A stretch of 42,593 bases of DNA from Thermoprotei archaeon (GTDB taxonomy: Archaea; Thermoproteota; Thermoprotei; Thermofilales; B15-G2): positions 1 through 42,593 of the forward strand of contig QMRV01000017.1 of the NCBI GenBank assembly GCA_003649445.1, given 5' to 3'. Shown here in pieces: positions 32,187 through 41,031 of this stretch (position 1 is the stretch's first letter; every line of letters starts with the position of its first letter). The translations under genes were made by a program, and so were the position numbers. The notes beneath the pieces were generated by a model. It was not told the origin of the DNA. It saw only the letters and a list, made by a program, of their open reading frames with translations, and did no database searches.

Positions 32187-32735
32187 ATGCCTGTAAACAA
32201 GCCTGTAATAGTTCTAGCTGGTCAATTAGGAGCAGGATGCACTGAGACTGCAGAAAAGCTAGCAAAAAAACTCGGAGTCTCTGTTGTTAACAGTCAACTA
32301 GTTATAAGAGAAATAGTTGCACAAGAAAGAATAAGCTTCGATGAACTAGAAAGAAAGGCCCGATCTGGAGAACTCGACTTAGAGGATGTCGTTAAGAGTG
32401 TAGTCTTAGACCATATTGCTGAAAGAAATGTAGTTATTGAAGGAAGAGTCGCTTTCTTAGTATTAGATAACCCAAATATCGACATTAAAGTGTTTCTGTG
32501 GGCTCCTGAAAACTTTAGAGCACAAAGAATAGCTAAGAGAAGAAATATTAGTATTGAAGAAGCTCTTAAAGCTGTAAGATACTCTGATGAAGAACGCAAA
32601 AACCTCGTATATAGACTTTATAGAAAAGACTGGATTGACGCCGACTTATACGATGCTGTCATAAATACATCTAAGTGGACTTTCGACGAAGTAGCTCATA
32701 TAGTAGAAGAAATATACAAGACAAGAGTTAAGTAG
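32187..32735 (+). CDS. Cytidylate kinase-like P-loop protein
   Basis: The 182-residue protein has the archaeal CMP kinase/Cytidylate_kin2-like plan: an N-terminal P-loop region IVLAGQLGAGCTETAEKLAK, then VIEGRVAFLVL (substrate region), an LID-like RAQRIAKRRNISIEEA and a late DLYDAVINTSKW. The Walker A lysine (GxxGxGKT) is replaced by Cys (GQLGAGCT). The related Cytidylate_kin2 family also departs from GKT (GSGG), so the protein may still bind nucleotide, but kinase activity is uncertain. It is transcribed alone, 138 nt ahead of the methyltransferase gene. Confidence 0.78.
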   Translation: MPVNKPVIVLAGQLGAGCTETAEKLAKKLGVSVVNSQLVIREIVAQERISFDELERKARSGELDLEDVVKSVVLDHIAERNVVIEGRVAFLVLDNPNIDIKVFLWAPENFRAQRIAKRRNISIEEALKAVRYSDEERKNLVYRLYRKDWIDADLYDAVINTSKWTFDEVAHIVEEIYKTRVK

Positions 32736-32873
32736 TCTTCTCAAAATTCTTTAAAATAATTTTCTCCGAATATTTTACTATTACATTCAATTAAAGTTTT
32801 AAATATTTAGATAACTGCTGCAAAATACTTAAGATAAAATATTCTTCCGCCCTAGTAGCTTGCTAAAGTATAA

Positions 32874-34331
32874 GTGTGTTTTAAACGAAATTATCTCGTG
32901 CCTGCTCCTAAGATGCAGTTACTTAGTGAAGATGATATCAAGTTAATTCACGAGAAGGCTTTAGAAATTTTAGAGAAAGTTGGCGTGTACTTCGATAACA
33001 AGAATGCCCTTCAGTTGCTTAAGTCAGCAGGCGCTAAAATTGAAGATAAAGTGGCTAAAATTCCTCGAGATTTAGTTGAAGCATGTCTAAAGAAAACTCC
33101 TTCCAAAATAGTTCTTTACGACAGAAATGGTAAACCTTATGCTGAAATAGGTGGAGATAATGTTTACTTTAATCCCGGGTCTGCAGCAACTAAAATACTT
33201 GACTATGGGAGTAGGAAAGCTAGAAATCCTGTAGTAGAGGATTTAGTTAAGCTAGTTCGCTTAGTAGACGCACTAGAATACTTGAAGCTACAGAGCACTG
33301 CTTTAGTTCCATCAGATGTGCCAGTAAAGCTTAGGGACCGTATTAGACTTTACATTGTCTTGAAGAATACTACTAAGCCTGTAGTCACAGGAGCCTTTAC
33401 TGTAGACGGAGTACATGATATGGCAAAAATGCTTGAAATAGTTCTAGGAGAGATCTCCAAGAAACCGTATGCTGTTTTCGATGTCTGCCCTAGTCCTCCT
33501 CTCAAATGGAGCTATATTACATCACAGAACCTCATAGACTGCGCCAAGAAAGGAATTCCTGTCGAAATAATTCCCATGCCTCAGTTTGGTGCGACAAGCC
33601 CTATAACCATAGCTGGCTCACTGGTACAGCACCACGCTGAAGCTCTCTCAGGAATTGTTTTGGCCCAGCTAGCTAGAGAAGGAGCCCCAGTTATTTACGG
33701 CGGAAGCCCCTGTGAATTTTGCATGAGATACGGCACAGCCAATATCGTTAGCCCAGAGACTCTTCTATTATCGTCAGCTTACATAGAGATAGCCAAGTAC
33801 TTTAATTTACCTACGCACACCTACATGGCTATAAGTGACTCAAAAATACTGGATTACCAGGCTGGAGCAGAAGCATCGATGAGTGCTCTCGTAGCTGTTC
33901 TTAAGAGAATAAACATCGTCTCCGGCCCTGGTATGCTGGAATTCGAAAACACTCAGTCTTTAGAAAAACTAGTTTTAGACAACGAAATCTGCGGCTATGT
34001 TTTGCGTTTTGCGAGAGGCTTTGAAATAAATGACGACACTTTAGCTATAGAACTCTTCGCTAAGGTAGGCTTTAAGGCAATCTTTCTTAAGGAAAGACAC
34101 ACAGTTAGGTTTCTGCGTAAAGAACATTACTTCCCTAAAGTCTTCGACAGATCTCCTATATCGCTATGGCTTAGCGGAAAATCTCTTCCAGCTTTAGAAA
34201 AAGCACATAAAGTCGTAGAGGAAATACTAAGCACCCACGAGCCTGAGCCACTACCCTCTGACGTAGAGAAAGGGCTAGAAAAATTCTTTAAGAGTATTTT
34301 AGCTAAATATGGAGTAAAACCTAGTCTTTGA
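32874..34331 (+). CDS. MttB-family (trimethylamine/betaine) corrinoid-dependent methyltransferase, non-pyrrolysine
   Basis: The 485-residue TIM-barrel protein belongs to the MttB superfamily, whose members transfer a methyl group from quaternary amines to a corrinoid protein. Typical features are LLSEDDIKLIHEKALEILEK near the N-terminus, FNPGSAATKILDYGSRKAR, DVCPSPPLKW, IPMPQFGATSPITIAGSLVQ, IYGGSPCEFCMRYGTANI and a long C-terminal helix. The frame has no in-frame TAG, so it lacks the pyrrolysine of true trimethylamine MttB and sits with the MtgB-like non-Pyl members. No corrinoid protein, RamA or pyl gene is in the window. It starts at GTG and overlaps the convergent ferredoxin gene by 11 bp. 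Confidence 0.9.
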   Translation: MCFKRNYLVPAPKMQLLSEDDIKLIHEKALEILEKVGVYFDNKNALQLLKSAGAKIEDKVAKIPRDLVEACLKKTPSKIVLYDRNGKPYAEIGGDNVYFNPGSAATKILDYGSRKARNPVVEDLVKLVRLVDALEYLKLQSTALVPSDVPVKLRDRIRLYIVLKNTTKPVVTGAFTVDGVHDMAKMLEIVLGEISKKPYAVFDVCPSPPLKWSYITSQNLIDCAKKGIPVEIIPMPQFGATSPITIAGSLVQHHAEALSGIVLAQLAREGAPVIYGGSPCEFCMRYGTANIVSPETLLLSSAYIEIAKYFNLPTHTYMAISDSKILDYQAGAEASMSALVAVLKRINIVSGPGMLEFENTQSLEKLVLDNEICGYVLRFARGFEINDDTLAIELFAKVGFKAIFLKERHTVRFLRKEHYFPKVFDRSPISLWLSGKSLPALEKAHKVVEEILSTHEPEPLPSDVEKGLEKFFKSILAKYGVKPSL

Positions 34332-34536
34332 TTTCCTCTACAGTAATAGCGTTTACAGGACAGTTTTCTTTCGCATCCGAAATACAGCCTAATTCCTCTA
34401 CTTCAATCTCGGTTTTACTATCTTTGAGCCGAGCTTTTCCGTCATCGCCTATCTCAAAGTAATCTGGACAGACTGCAGCGCATGCTCCGCATCCGATACA
34501 AGTTTCTTTGTCTACTTTAACTTTATACTTAGGCAT
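34321..34536 (-). CDS. 4Fe-4S ferredoxin (71 aa)
   Basis: This single-cluster ferredoxin has CIGCGACAAVCP (Cys13, 16, 19 and 23) and a later CISDAKENCPVNAI (Cys51, Cys59). By analogy with Thermotoga and Pyrococcus ferredoxins, Cys13, 16, 19 and 59 would bind the cluster and Cys23 and Cys51 form a disulfide. The frame extends 13 codons upstream, but MPKYKVKVDKETC is the standard start. It is a small cytoplasmic electron carrier that may serve oxidoreductases or radical SAM enzymes. It overlaps the end of the convergent MttB-family gene. Confidence 0.92.
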   Translation of the reverse strand: MPKYKVKVDKETCIGCGACAAVCPDYFEIGDDGKARLKDSKTEIEVEELGCISDAKENCPVNAITVEEIKD

Positions 34537-34642
34537 ACGGATATTATGCGAAAGCCAGAATATATATCTATTCAATATATTCTGTTTTATTCACTAACTT
34601 CTATTAAATTAATTAGGCGTGGAGATAAAAACTAAACTATAG

Positions 34643-35707
34643 TTAAACGAGTATTTCAGAGAATTCCTTTTTCCTTTCTTCTACTAGCTCGATGAATTTT
34701 GCTAGAAGTTTTGCAGTATTCTCAATATCGTTGAGAGACGCTATTTCGCCAAAACTATGCATGTACTTCAGGGGAATTGAAACTAGTCCCGTAGCTACTC
34801 CTTCTCTAGTAAGCTGTATTACCGCGGCATCTGTGCCAGAGGGCCCAAATATGGGTTCTCTCTGGTAAGGTACGCTGGCTTTTTCTCCGGCCTCTTCTAG
34901 TAGTTGAACTACTTTGGGATAGAAATTGGGACCTAGTCCTATTGCAGGGCCTTTTCCTAACTTTATTCCAGCTACTTGTCTCGGCGATACACCGTGTTGA
35001 AGTCCGTGAGTAACGTCTATCGCTATGCCTATGTCTGGTTTAATTCTATAAGCTACTACTCTTGCTCCCCTTAATCCCAGTTCTTCTTGGCTTGTAGCTA
35101 CTAAGTAGACTTTAAGTCCGAGATCCTTTTTGGCTAAATAGTCTACTATTTTTATCATAGCTGCTACTCCTGCTTTATCGTCAAGACCTACTCCAAGCAC
35201 ATTGTTATTAAGTAATTTCTTTAACTCAAGAACTGGCGTAATTACTGTTCCGGGCTTAATTCCCAGTTTCTCTACTTCTTCCTTCTTTTCGGCACCTATG
35301 TCTATGGCCATGTCTTCTATTTTAACTACTTTATCTCTTTCCTCAGGCTTAGTCAAGTGCGCTGCTTTGGCGGCCACTACTCCGTACACAGGTCCTCTAG
35401 GTGTATGTAGCACTACGCGTTGTCCGTAGACTACACGCTGGTCAATTCCTCTGGAAGCAAATCTTATGTAGCCTTCGTTTTCAATATAGGTTACCATGAA
35501 ACCTACTGTATCTAAGTGAGCGGCAATCATTATTTTTAAGTCTCCTTCGCCGAAAGAGCCTATAACATTGCCTAGAACATCTACTTTGACTTCGAGACCT
35601 CTTTCCTTCATTAGATTTGATATTACTTCTCTTGCTGTATCTTCGTAGCCAGAAACGCTAGGCGCTTCTACTAGTCTCTTTAAAACCTCGAATGTGTTTT
35701 CGCTCAC
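34643..35707 (-). CDS. M42-family metalloaminopeptidase
   Basis: The 354-residue M42 peptidase is of the TET/deblocking aminopeptidase type. Metal ligands are visible in order: the His and Asp of MIAAHLDTVGFMV, the Asp of VGLDDKAGVAAM, the catalytic and metal Glu pair in TSQEELGLRGA, the Asp of IAIDVTHG and the late His of KYMHSFGEIA. Such enzymes assemble into large tetrahedral dodecamers that trim peptides released by the proteasome. It starts at GTG and is followed downstream by the convergent end of the ferredoxin region. Confidence 0.93.
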   Translation of the reverse strand: MSENTFEVLKRLVEAPSVSGYEDTAREVISNLMKERGLEVKVDVLGNVIGSFGEGDLKIMIAAHLDTVGFMVTYIENEGYIRFASRGIDQRVVYGQRVVLHTPRGPVYGVVAAKAAHLTKPEERDKVVKIEDMAIDIGAEKKEEVEKLGIKPGTVITPVLELKKLLNNNVLGVGLDDKAGVAAMIKIVDYLAKKDLGLKVYLVATSQEELGLRGARVVAYRIKPDIGIAIDVTHGLQHGVSPRQVAGIKLGKGPAIGLGPNFYPKVVQLLEEAGEKASVPYQREPIFGPSGTDAAVIQLTREGVATGLVSIPLKYMHSFGEIASLNDIENTAKLLAKFIELVEERKKEFSEILV

Positions 35708-35779
35708 AGGTAAATATAGAAAACAAGGTATTAAATACGTTAGGTAGTTCCTAAGTTATAAATAATTGAAGTAAATTTT

Positions 35780-37180
35780 CTAGGGGCTCCACTCGAAGTC
35801 TTTATCCAAGGGATATATTGGTCTAAAAACTCTTCTGTAGGGAAGTTTCTCTATTTTAAGGCAAGTAAAGCCAGGAGTATAGGCCATGTAGGCTTTCGCC
35901 GCTATTTCTCTGATATCTGAGAATAAGTAACCTAACTTAACTACAATAATTTTGTATTCTCTAGGGTCTATTCCTAGAGCCTTATAGTCCTCAAGCTCTG
36001 TGAAAGCTTTTCTCCTAGAAGTTACCGCTATGTCGACAGCCCCGCTCCTAATTAGTACTGCTTCACTCGACAGTTTCAGTACTTTTGCTTTAATATCTAT
36101 GGGATAACCATTTATTTTATCTATTTTACCTCCTAGACTTAGCTTTACTTCAGCGCCTACTCTTGCCTCAACACACTTTTTGTAAGCTTCTTTGTCGTAG
36201 AAGCCGGCTATAAGAGATTTTTCTACATTCTTTTCTATCAACAACTCTAACATAACTGGAACATCTCCAGCTCCTCCTGCAGTAACATTGTCTCCTGAAT
36301 CCGATATTACTGCAGGCTTTTCTCGGCACAGTAAGGCTTTTTCTAGGACTTCTTCTGGCTCTCCTGCCTCTACATCAGGCTTGAATTCTCTTCTTCTACG
36401 CCAAACCTCATAGGCTAGTTTGCGGGACGCCTCAAGTGCTTCACTATATTTATTTTTAGTCGCTACAACTACTGCGCTAGGTGTAGCATAGGGAGCATCT
36501 GTCCAGGCGCAGCCTACGAAAAGTGATGAAACAAGTATATGTGGCTTCGAGTCTATTTCAGGGAGCATTTTCATAATACTTGCTGCAGGCTCATAAAGTG
36601 TTACGAAAAATTCTCCGGGCAACAGCATTGGGGGCTTAACTATGGCTATAGAAGTCTCTATTTTCTCTGCCAAACATTTTGTAAGTAAAACCGCTGCCCT
36701 ATATCGTGTTTCCTCAGCGTCGATGTGAGGCGCTGTTCTGAAAGCTACGATAATGTCTAGCATCTCTGCGAGTTCTTTAGGAATATTTCCGTGTAAATCA
36801 AAGCTAGCGGCTATAGTACACTTTTCTCCAACGATTTCCCTTATGGATTTAACTAAATCTAGTTCACCGCTACCTAGGTCTTTAACTTCCATAGCTCCAT
36901 GAAGATCCAGAAATACTCCATCTACTTTTCCCGCTTTCTCGAGATCATTGAGAAGACTTCTTTTTAGCTCGAAGTAAGCTTCTTTTTCTACTAAACCGGC
37001 TGGTGGAGCATAAGCTGTGAAAGAAAGAGCTACGTCAACACCCGAGTTTTTTAGAACTCGAACATACTTGGTTTTCGTGAGCTCTTCGCTGCTAACTACT
37101 CTGAAATCTTCGAGAGAAACTGTGAGAGAGCTAAAGCTATTAGATTCATGTCTTATGCCTCCAACGAAGACTTTGACCAC
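35780..37180 (-). CDS. MlrC-like M81-family metallopeptidase
   Basis: The 466-residue protein has the full MlrC architecture: N-terminal VFVGGIRHESNSFSSL, then FLDLHGAMEVKDLGSGE, AASFDLHGNIPKELAE and FRTAPHIDAEET, which supply the predicted zinc ligands. The C-terminal domain carries ISDSGDNVTAGGAGD. Relatives include the microcystinase accessory MlrC, and the family is broadly distributed; the natural substrate in archaea is unknown. It starts at GTG. With the adjacent MBL-fold and M42 genes on the same strand it forms a loose hydrolase cluster. Confidence 0.92.
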   Translation of the reverse strand: MVKVFVGGIRHESNSFSSLTVSLEDFRVVSSEELTKTKYVRVLKNSGVDVALSFTAYAPPAGLVEKEAYFELKRSLLNDLEKAGKVDGVFLDLHGAMEVKDLGSGELDLVKSIREIVGEKCTIAASFDLHGNIPKELAEMLDIIVAFRTAPHIDAEETRYRAAVLLTKCLAEKIETSIAIVKPPMLLPGEFFVTLYEPAASIMKMLPEIDSKPHILVSSLFVGCAWTDAPYATPSAVVVATKNKYSEALEASRKLAYEVWRRRREFKPDVEAGEPEEVLEKALLCREKPAVISDSGDNVTAGGAGDVPVMLELLIEKNVEKSLIAGFYDKEAYKKCVEARVGAEVKLSLGGKIDKINGYPIDIKAKVLKLSSEAVLIRSGAVDIAVTSRRKAFTELEDYKALGIDPREYKIIVVKLGYLFSDIREIAAKAYMAYTPGFTCLKIEKLPYRRVFRPIYPLDKDFEWSP

Positions 37181-37211
37181 AAAATAGCTTTTGGAAAGAA
37201 AGTATATGAAA

Positions 37212-37946
37212 CTAATCAGACTCTACTACATATACATATGTATCACCGGGCTTGCTATACTCGAATACATCGACTGCTAACCCTTCTTTTTTCAAGTCTG
37301 CTATAAAGTCTTTAATGTACTCAGTTTGCCCGCGCAGATGCATTGGTACAACAAGCTTAGGTCTAATTTCTTTTACGAAGTCTATAGCGCCTGTCCAGTT
37401 GCTTATACCAGGTACTGTATTTATGAAAGCTATATCTATAGTATAGCGCTTTAGTTCTCTTAAAGCATCATAATATATCTTCATAATATTCTCGTTTACT
37501 TCACTAGGCAAAGTATCTCTAGCCCAGTTCGATAAATCTCCCGAATGATAAACATTAAGTCTATTTAAGTGCAGTAAGTATGCTACACCGACGTCGCTGC
37601 TTTCAAAAGCTCTTATTTTACAACCAAATACTGTGACTACTTTTCCTGGATGAACTACTGTAGTGTTTTCTCGAGGAATTTTATGAACTTCAACAATATC
37701 ATGTGATAAGATTATATGCGCTTCTTTTGCATAAACTGCTAGCTCATATATTTTGGGAGAAAAATGATCCCAATGATGATGAGAAGCTAAAAACAATACT
37801 CTTTTTCCTTCTATTTTATCTTTAACGGTAGAAAAAATAGGTTCAGACGAAAAGTATTCTTCAGGAAAATCAAAAACTATACTAAGGTCTTCATACTCTA
37901 TTAAAAAGCAATCATGATACACGTAGACTATAGTTACTTTATACAC
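37212..37946 (-). CDS. MBL-fold metal-dependent hydrolase (UlaG-like)
   Basis: The 244-residue protein is a compact metallo-beta-lactamase fold protein: SHHHWDHFSP (the HxHxDH ligand motif), YHSGDLSNW (bridging Asp) and VVPMHLRGQ (last His). The N-terminal strand pattern and the absence of extra domains place it near UlaG/RomA-like hydrolases, which act on phosphoester or lactone bonds. It is likely cytoplasmic. It starts at GTG and lies 31 nt upstream of the mlrC-like gene, so they are likely cotranscribed. The substrate is unknown. Confidence 0.88.
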   Translation of the reverse strand: MYKVTIVYVYHDCFLIEYEDLSIVFDFPEEYFSSEPIFSTVKDKIEGKRVLFLASHHHWDHFSPKIYELAVYAKEAHIILSHDIVEVHKIPRENTTVVHPGKVVTVFGCKIRAFESSDVGVAYLLHLNRLNVYHSGDLSNWARDTLPSEVNENIMKIYYDALRELKRYTIDIAFINTVPGISNWTGAIDFVKEIRPKLVVPMHLRGQTEYIKDFIADLKKEGLAVDVFEYSKPGDTYVYVVESD

Positions 37947-38325
37947 TGTCTAGGTTAATGCTAGTCTTATTTAAGCATTGCTAACAGATAATAGAGAAGT
38001 GATTTAATTGAAGATATCATAGACACTTTTAGTTAAAATAATCCATTTTCGTGAAAAAGGAAAAAATATGTACACCTTTTCTTGATTTAGTGTACCAATG
38101 CACAGTTATTTTTGCGAGAATATACTGAAGAATAAGTGCGTAAAGTTAATATACCTTTTAACCGTAATATATCAAGTCATGAAAAATTTAATTTCGAGGA
38201 AAAATTCTTATTGCTATGAGAAAAGGCGCTGTTTTGACACCTATAATTATCGAGTAAAGTCTTTCTTAAGAGAAAGAAATTTTTCGCATTTATTGTACTC
38301 TATTTAGAGCTCTGGGGACCGCTCT
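37947..38325. other. Intergenic region, no convincing gene
   Basis: This 379-bp AT-rich divergent spacer has one 69-codon plus-strand frame (38098-38307), rich in Tyr, Lys and Cys and lacking family-like motifs; I treat it as chance. A short inverted repeat AGAGC...GCTCT (about 38305-38324) precedes the regulator ATG and could be a control site. Confidence 0.45.
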
Positions 38326-39321
38326 ATGGATAGCAGAGACTGGCTAATAATTACATCAATTCCAAGATCACTTGATGTCGCTAAAATAGCTGAGAAAAGC
38401 GGTCTGCCTCAGTCAACTGTCTCGCGTAGATTAAAGGCTCTTCTTCCGCAAATAAACATTAAGTTTATAGTATCTAGAAAAGCTCTAAAACTCAAACCTA
38501 TAGTTCTCGTTTTTGATAAAATGCCTTATAGGCTTCCAGCATATACTATTTCTTGTAGAAAAGGAGTATCTTATGGAGATGAAGTATATGTCGTTGCCGC
38601 TGCTGTACCTGAAGACGCTATCTCAGATTATATTTCCCTATTCCCATATGAACCAAAATTCGTGTTTATAGGTGAAGAACATGTATTTTGGCGCCCCGAT
38701 CTCGCTTCACACTACAATATCATAAATGAAAAATTAGAAGTAGATTACTATAAGTTAAAGAAAATAGATAATGTCTGGAGAAAAATAACTCCTACAACTA
38801 TCGATACTTATGACTTATTAATAATATTTTTCAAAGAAAAATACGCCTATACTTCACTAGCAGACATCTCTAGACAGGCTTTATTGAAAGGAATAAGGTC
38901 TTCGCAGCAACTTCTCTCGTATCACTTCCGTAGACATGTTTTACCGATATGGCTTGGAAACCATGTTAGCTTATATAGACCGCTCACTGAGTACCCTATT
39001 AGGATACACTTTTACGAAGTATTTAATGCAGAAAATGTTGTTTCAAAGCTTTCATTAATACCTTACATACATACTATATACTATTCTAGCGACTGCATAG
39101 CTTTCTCATGTCAGCTTTCAGTAAAAGAAACATTTATGCTGTACAAAAATATTCTAGTAGAATACAAGGCAAAGCCTCTCTACCCCGAGGTATACTTAGA
39201 TCAGTCTCTTGAAAAATATATGATAAGCTACTATAAGCTTTGGAACAAGGGTTGGCTTAAGCCAAGTAAACTAGTGCCTAAAAAGCCTCGGGCAGCTCCT
39301 ACACACCGTAGCAGGCACTAG
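38326..39321 (+). CDS. Winged-helix transcriptional regulator (AsnC-type HTH), duplicated layout
   Basis: The 331-residue protein starts with a winged-helix domain whose recognition helix is DVAKIAEKSGLPQSTVSRRL (about 17-36). A second, weaker HTH-like segment occurs in the middle (SLADISRQALLKGIRSSQQL), suggesting the duplicated plan of some archaeal regulators. The remainder contains two alpha/beta parts without known ligand motifs. It ends in a basic tail (PKKPRAAPTHRSRH) that may touch DNA. It is convergent with the radical SAM fusion, overlapping it by 4 bp. The regulated genes are unknown. Confidence 0.72.
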   Translation: MDSRDWLIITSIPRSLDVAKIAEKSGLPQSTVSRRLKALLPQINIKFIVSRKALKLKPIVLVFDKMPYRLPAYTISCRKGVSYGDEVYVVAAAVPEDAISDYISLFPYEPKFVFIGEEHVFWRPDLASHYNIINEKLEVDYYKLKKIDNVWRKITPTTIDTYDLLIIFFKEKYAYTSLADISRQALLKGIRSSQQLLSYHFRRHVLPIWLGNHVSLYRPLTEYPIRIHFYEVFNAENVVSKLSLIPYIHTIYYSSDCIAFSCQLSVKETFMLYKNILVEYKAKPLYPEVYLDQSLEKYMISYYKLWNKGWLKPSKLVPKKPRAAPTHRSRH

Positions 39322-40538
39322 GGACCAAAGTGCCCTATAGATGTTTGAACAATTACGCATTTAAGTCCAGCATCATTCAGTACTCTTTTTACTTTAAGCA
39401 TTTCAAATACACTCGGCCTCTTTAAGTTTCTTCTTCTAAAAGCAGGAAAATAGTCCAATACACAGACCTGTACTTCAGGGTCTATTGATGCGAGTTTTTC
39501 GCCGGCCTTCGCTATTTCATCTAGAGATACTAACTCTTTATTGTATACTAGACCAACTCCAATGTAGACTTTTTCTTTGTAGTGGTCTACTAAGTACTTA
39601 ATTGCATTCCAGGCAGTATTTAAGTATTTTTCAGCAAGCTCTTTGTCAGTTATCCCTGTTATTTTCGTGTAGGATTTTACGTATACGCATTTCGGCTCTA
39701 CACCTATATTATTGCATCCCGCTTCAACTAATTCATCAATGTAGTCGGGCGTGAGCAGTGTTCCGTTACTGTCTAGGTGCAGTCTCCTATTTTTGCCTTT
39801 ATTAAGCTCACTTAAATGTCTAAAGAATTCTATAAGCCACTGCTTATTGAGTGTAGGCTCACCTCCGCTAATAGCTAGCCCAGAAACTTCGTAATAGTCT
39901 CCTACAGCTGTTAATTTCTCAGCCGCCTTTTTAGGCGTAAGCGGTTCTGTAATATTGTCGTAGGTTACATGCCAGTTCTGACATTGAGGACATCTAAGAT
40001 TACAACCTGCCACCCATATAGCTGCTTCAACATATTTGCCCTTTCCTTTCGCATAGTAGGGTGTGGCTTTACCTCCTACTGTGTGAGGTTCAGGTCCGTG
40101 AACTATTCTTAGAGGAGGTTTATCTCTTATGTTAGTTGATATTCTCATACCCTCTTCGATTGGAGTAATACATGACCTCTCTAAGCTATCATTAATCTCT
40201 ACTGCACAGGACCAGCAACCACCTGTACGACAAGGAGCTTGTATTTTTCCTTCATTTGGATAAATGCCTATGCTGTATCCTATTAGCTCTAATGCCTTGA
40301 GAACTGTTATTCTTTCTGGCACAGAGTACTCTACGCCGTCTACTACTACTCTTATTTCCTTTCTAGGACTCTTATCTTCTACTATTTCCCTAGCCTCATA
40401 AGGACAGAAATAATAACATGAAAGACAGCCTACACAGTTTCCCGGACTATAACATAAGTTTACTATTCTACATGCTCCGCATTTTACACATTTTTCTTCA
40501 TCTACAACGCATTTATAGAATTTAGTGCTCTTATACAC
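39318..40538 (-). CDS. Radical SAM enzyme fused to 2x[4Fe-4S] and [2Fe-2S] ferredoxin domains
   Basis: In 406 residues there are three iron-sulfur modules before the barrel. The first is a ferredoxin-like pair: Cys17, 20, 23 and 29, then Cys35, 38, 41 and 45 (CVGCLSCYYFCP). The second is a [2Fe-2S] domain with Cys103, 108, 111 and 123 in C-x4-C-x2-C-x11-C spacing, as in SdhB- or NuoG-type ferredoxins, followed by ITPIEEGM. The third is the radical SAM motif Cys179-x3-Cys183-x2-Cys186 (GCNLRCPQCQNWH), resembling the AmmeMemoRadiSam and pyruvate-formate-lyase-activase group, with SGGEPTL and the late VQTSIGHFGP. The built-in electron chain suggests internal reduction of the SAM cluster. The substrate is unknown. 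Confidence 0.88.
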   Translation of the reverse strand: MYKSTKFYKCVVDEEKCVKCGACRIVNLCYSPGNCVGCLSCYYFCPYEAREIVEDKSPRKEIRVVVDGVEYSVPERITVLKALELIGYSIGIYPNEGKIQAPCRTGGCWSCAVEINDSLERSCITPIEEGMRISTNIRDKPPLRIVHGPEPHTVGGKATPYYAKGKGKYVEAAIWVAGCNLRCPQCQNWHVTYDNITEPLTPKKAAEKLTAVGDYYEVSGLAISGGEPTLNKQWLIEFFRHLSELNKGKNRRLHLDSNGTLLTPDYIDELVEAGCNNIGVEPKCVYVKSYTKITGITDKELAEKYLNTAWNAIKYLVDHYKEKVYIGVGLVYNKELVSLDEIAKAGEKLASIDPEVQVCVLDYFPAFRRRNLKRPSVFEMLKVKRVLNDAGLKCVIVQTSIGHFGP

Positions 40539-40578
40539 AGAATACTACCTGTTTTCAAAGTATTATTTTTTACTAGAA

Positions 40579-41031
40579 TTACTCAAAGAGATCTACCAGT
40601 CTGCTTAACCATGAATCAATTAGGCTTACAAGCAGACGTGCTTCTTCTTCAGAAGGATACTCTTCCTCCACTACATGGTGCTTAATAGCATAATCCTTCA
40701 TCTCGTTGGCTAGTCTTAACACCTCTTCTCTTACTTCACGGCTTAACATTCTACCTACTTCTCTCAAGTAGTTTCCAGCCTTACTGATGGTGTGGACAAT
40801 ATAGCTCCAGGGCAAAGGGTTTCTTATGAGCATTTTTGAGAGATTATTTAAAGTGCTATATGTTTTCATCAACAAGTATAGCTTATGAAAATCATTGTGC
40901 AGAGCCAGTACGCTTAGCGTCCATAGCGGCGCCATGTCTATGAAAGGTAAAAGATCTATTACTATCATGAAAGCGAGAATAGTAGTTATCTTATTGACTA
41001 CTTTAGGCTGAAAAGCTTCAAAAGTTTTCAT
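40579..41031 (-). CDS. Membrane-anchored helical protein (150 aa), unknown
   Basis: I do not recognise this protein. An N-terminal hydrophobic stretch (IDLLPFIDMAPLWTLSVLAL, about 25-44) is followed by a long helical cytoplasmic part with charged patches (YLREVGRMLSREVREEVLRL, EEEYPSEEEARLLVSLI). The ATG overlaps the stop of a 50-residue membrane ORF (ATGA), so the two are translated together. Both lie just downstream of the second sulfatase-like gene on the same strand, suggesting a three-gene unit. Their hydrophobic segments share an Asp-rich start and a P/T/L-rich end, which may point to a common origin. Confidence 0.6.
   Translation of the reverse strand: MKTFEAFQPKVVNKITTILAFMIVIDLLPFIDMAPLWTLSVLALHNDFHKLYLLMKTYSTLNNLSKMLIRNPLPWSYIVHTISKAGNYLREVGRMLSREVREEVLRLANEMKDYAIKHHVVEEEYPSEEEARLLVSLIDSWLSRLVDLFE

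Noticed and set aside
32874..34331. Pyrrolysine-containing trimethylamine methyltransferase
   Set aside because: No in-frame TAG is present and no pyl genes are nearby; the protein is a non-pyrrolysine member.
38098..38307. A 69-codon plus-strand open frame before the winged-helix regulator
   Set aside because: Composition is odd (many Tyr, Cys and Lys), it has no recognisable motif or ribosome binding site and lies in an AT-rich spacer; treated as chance.
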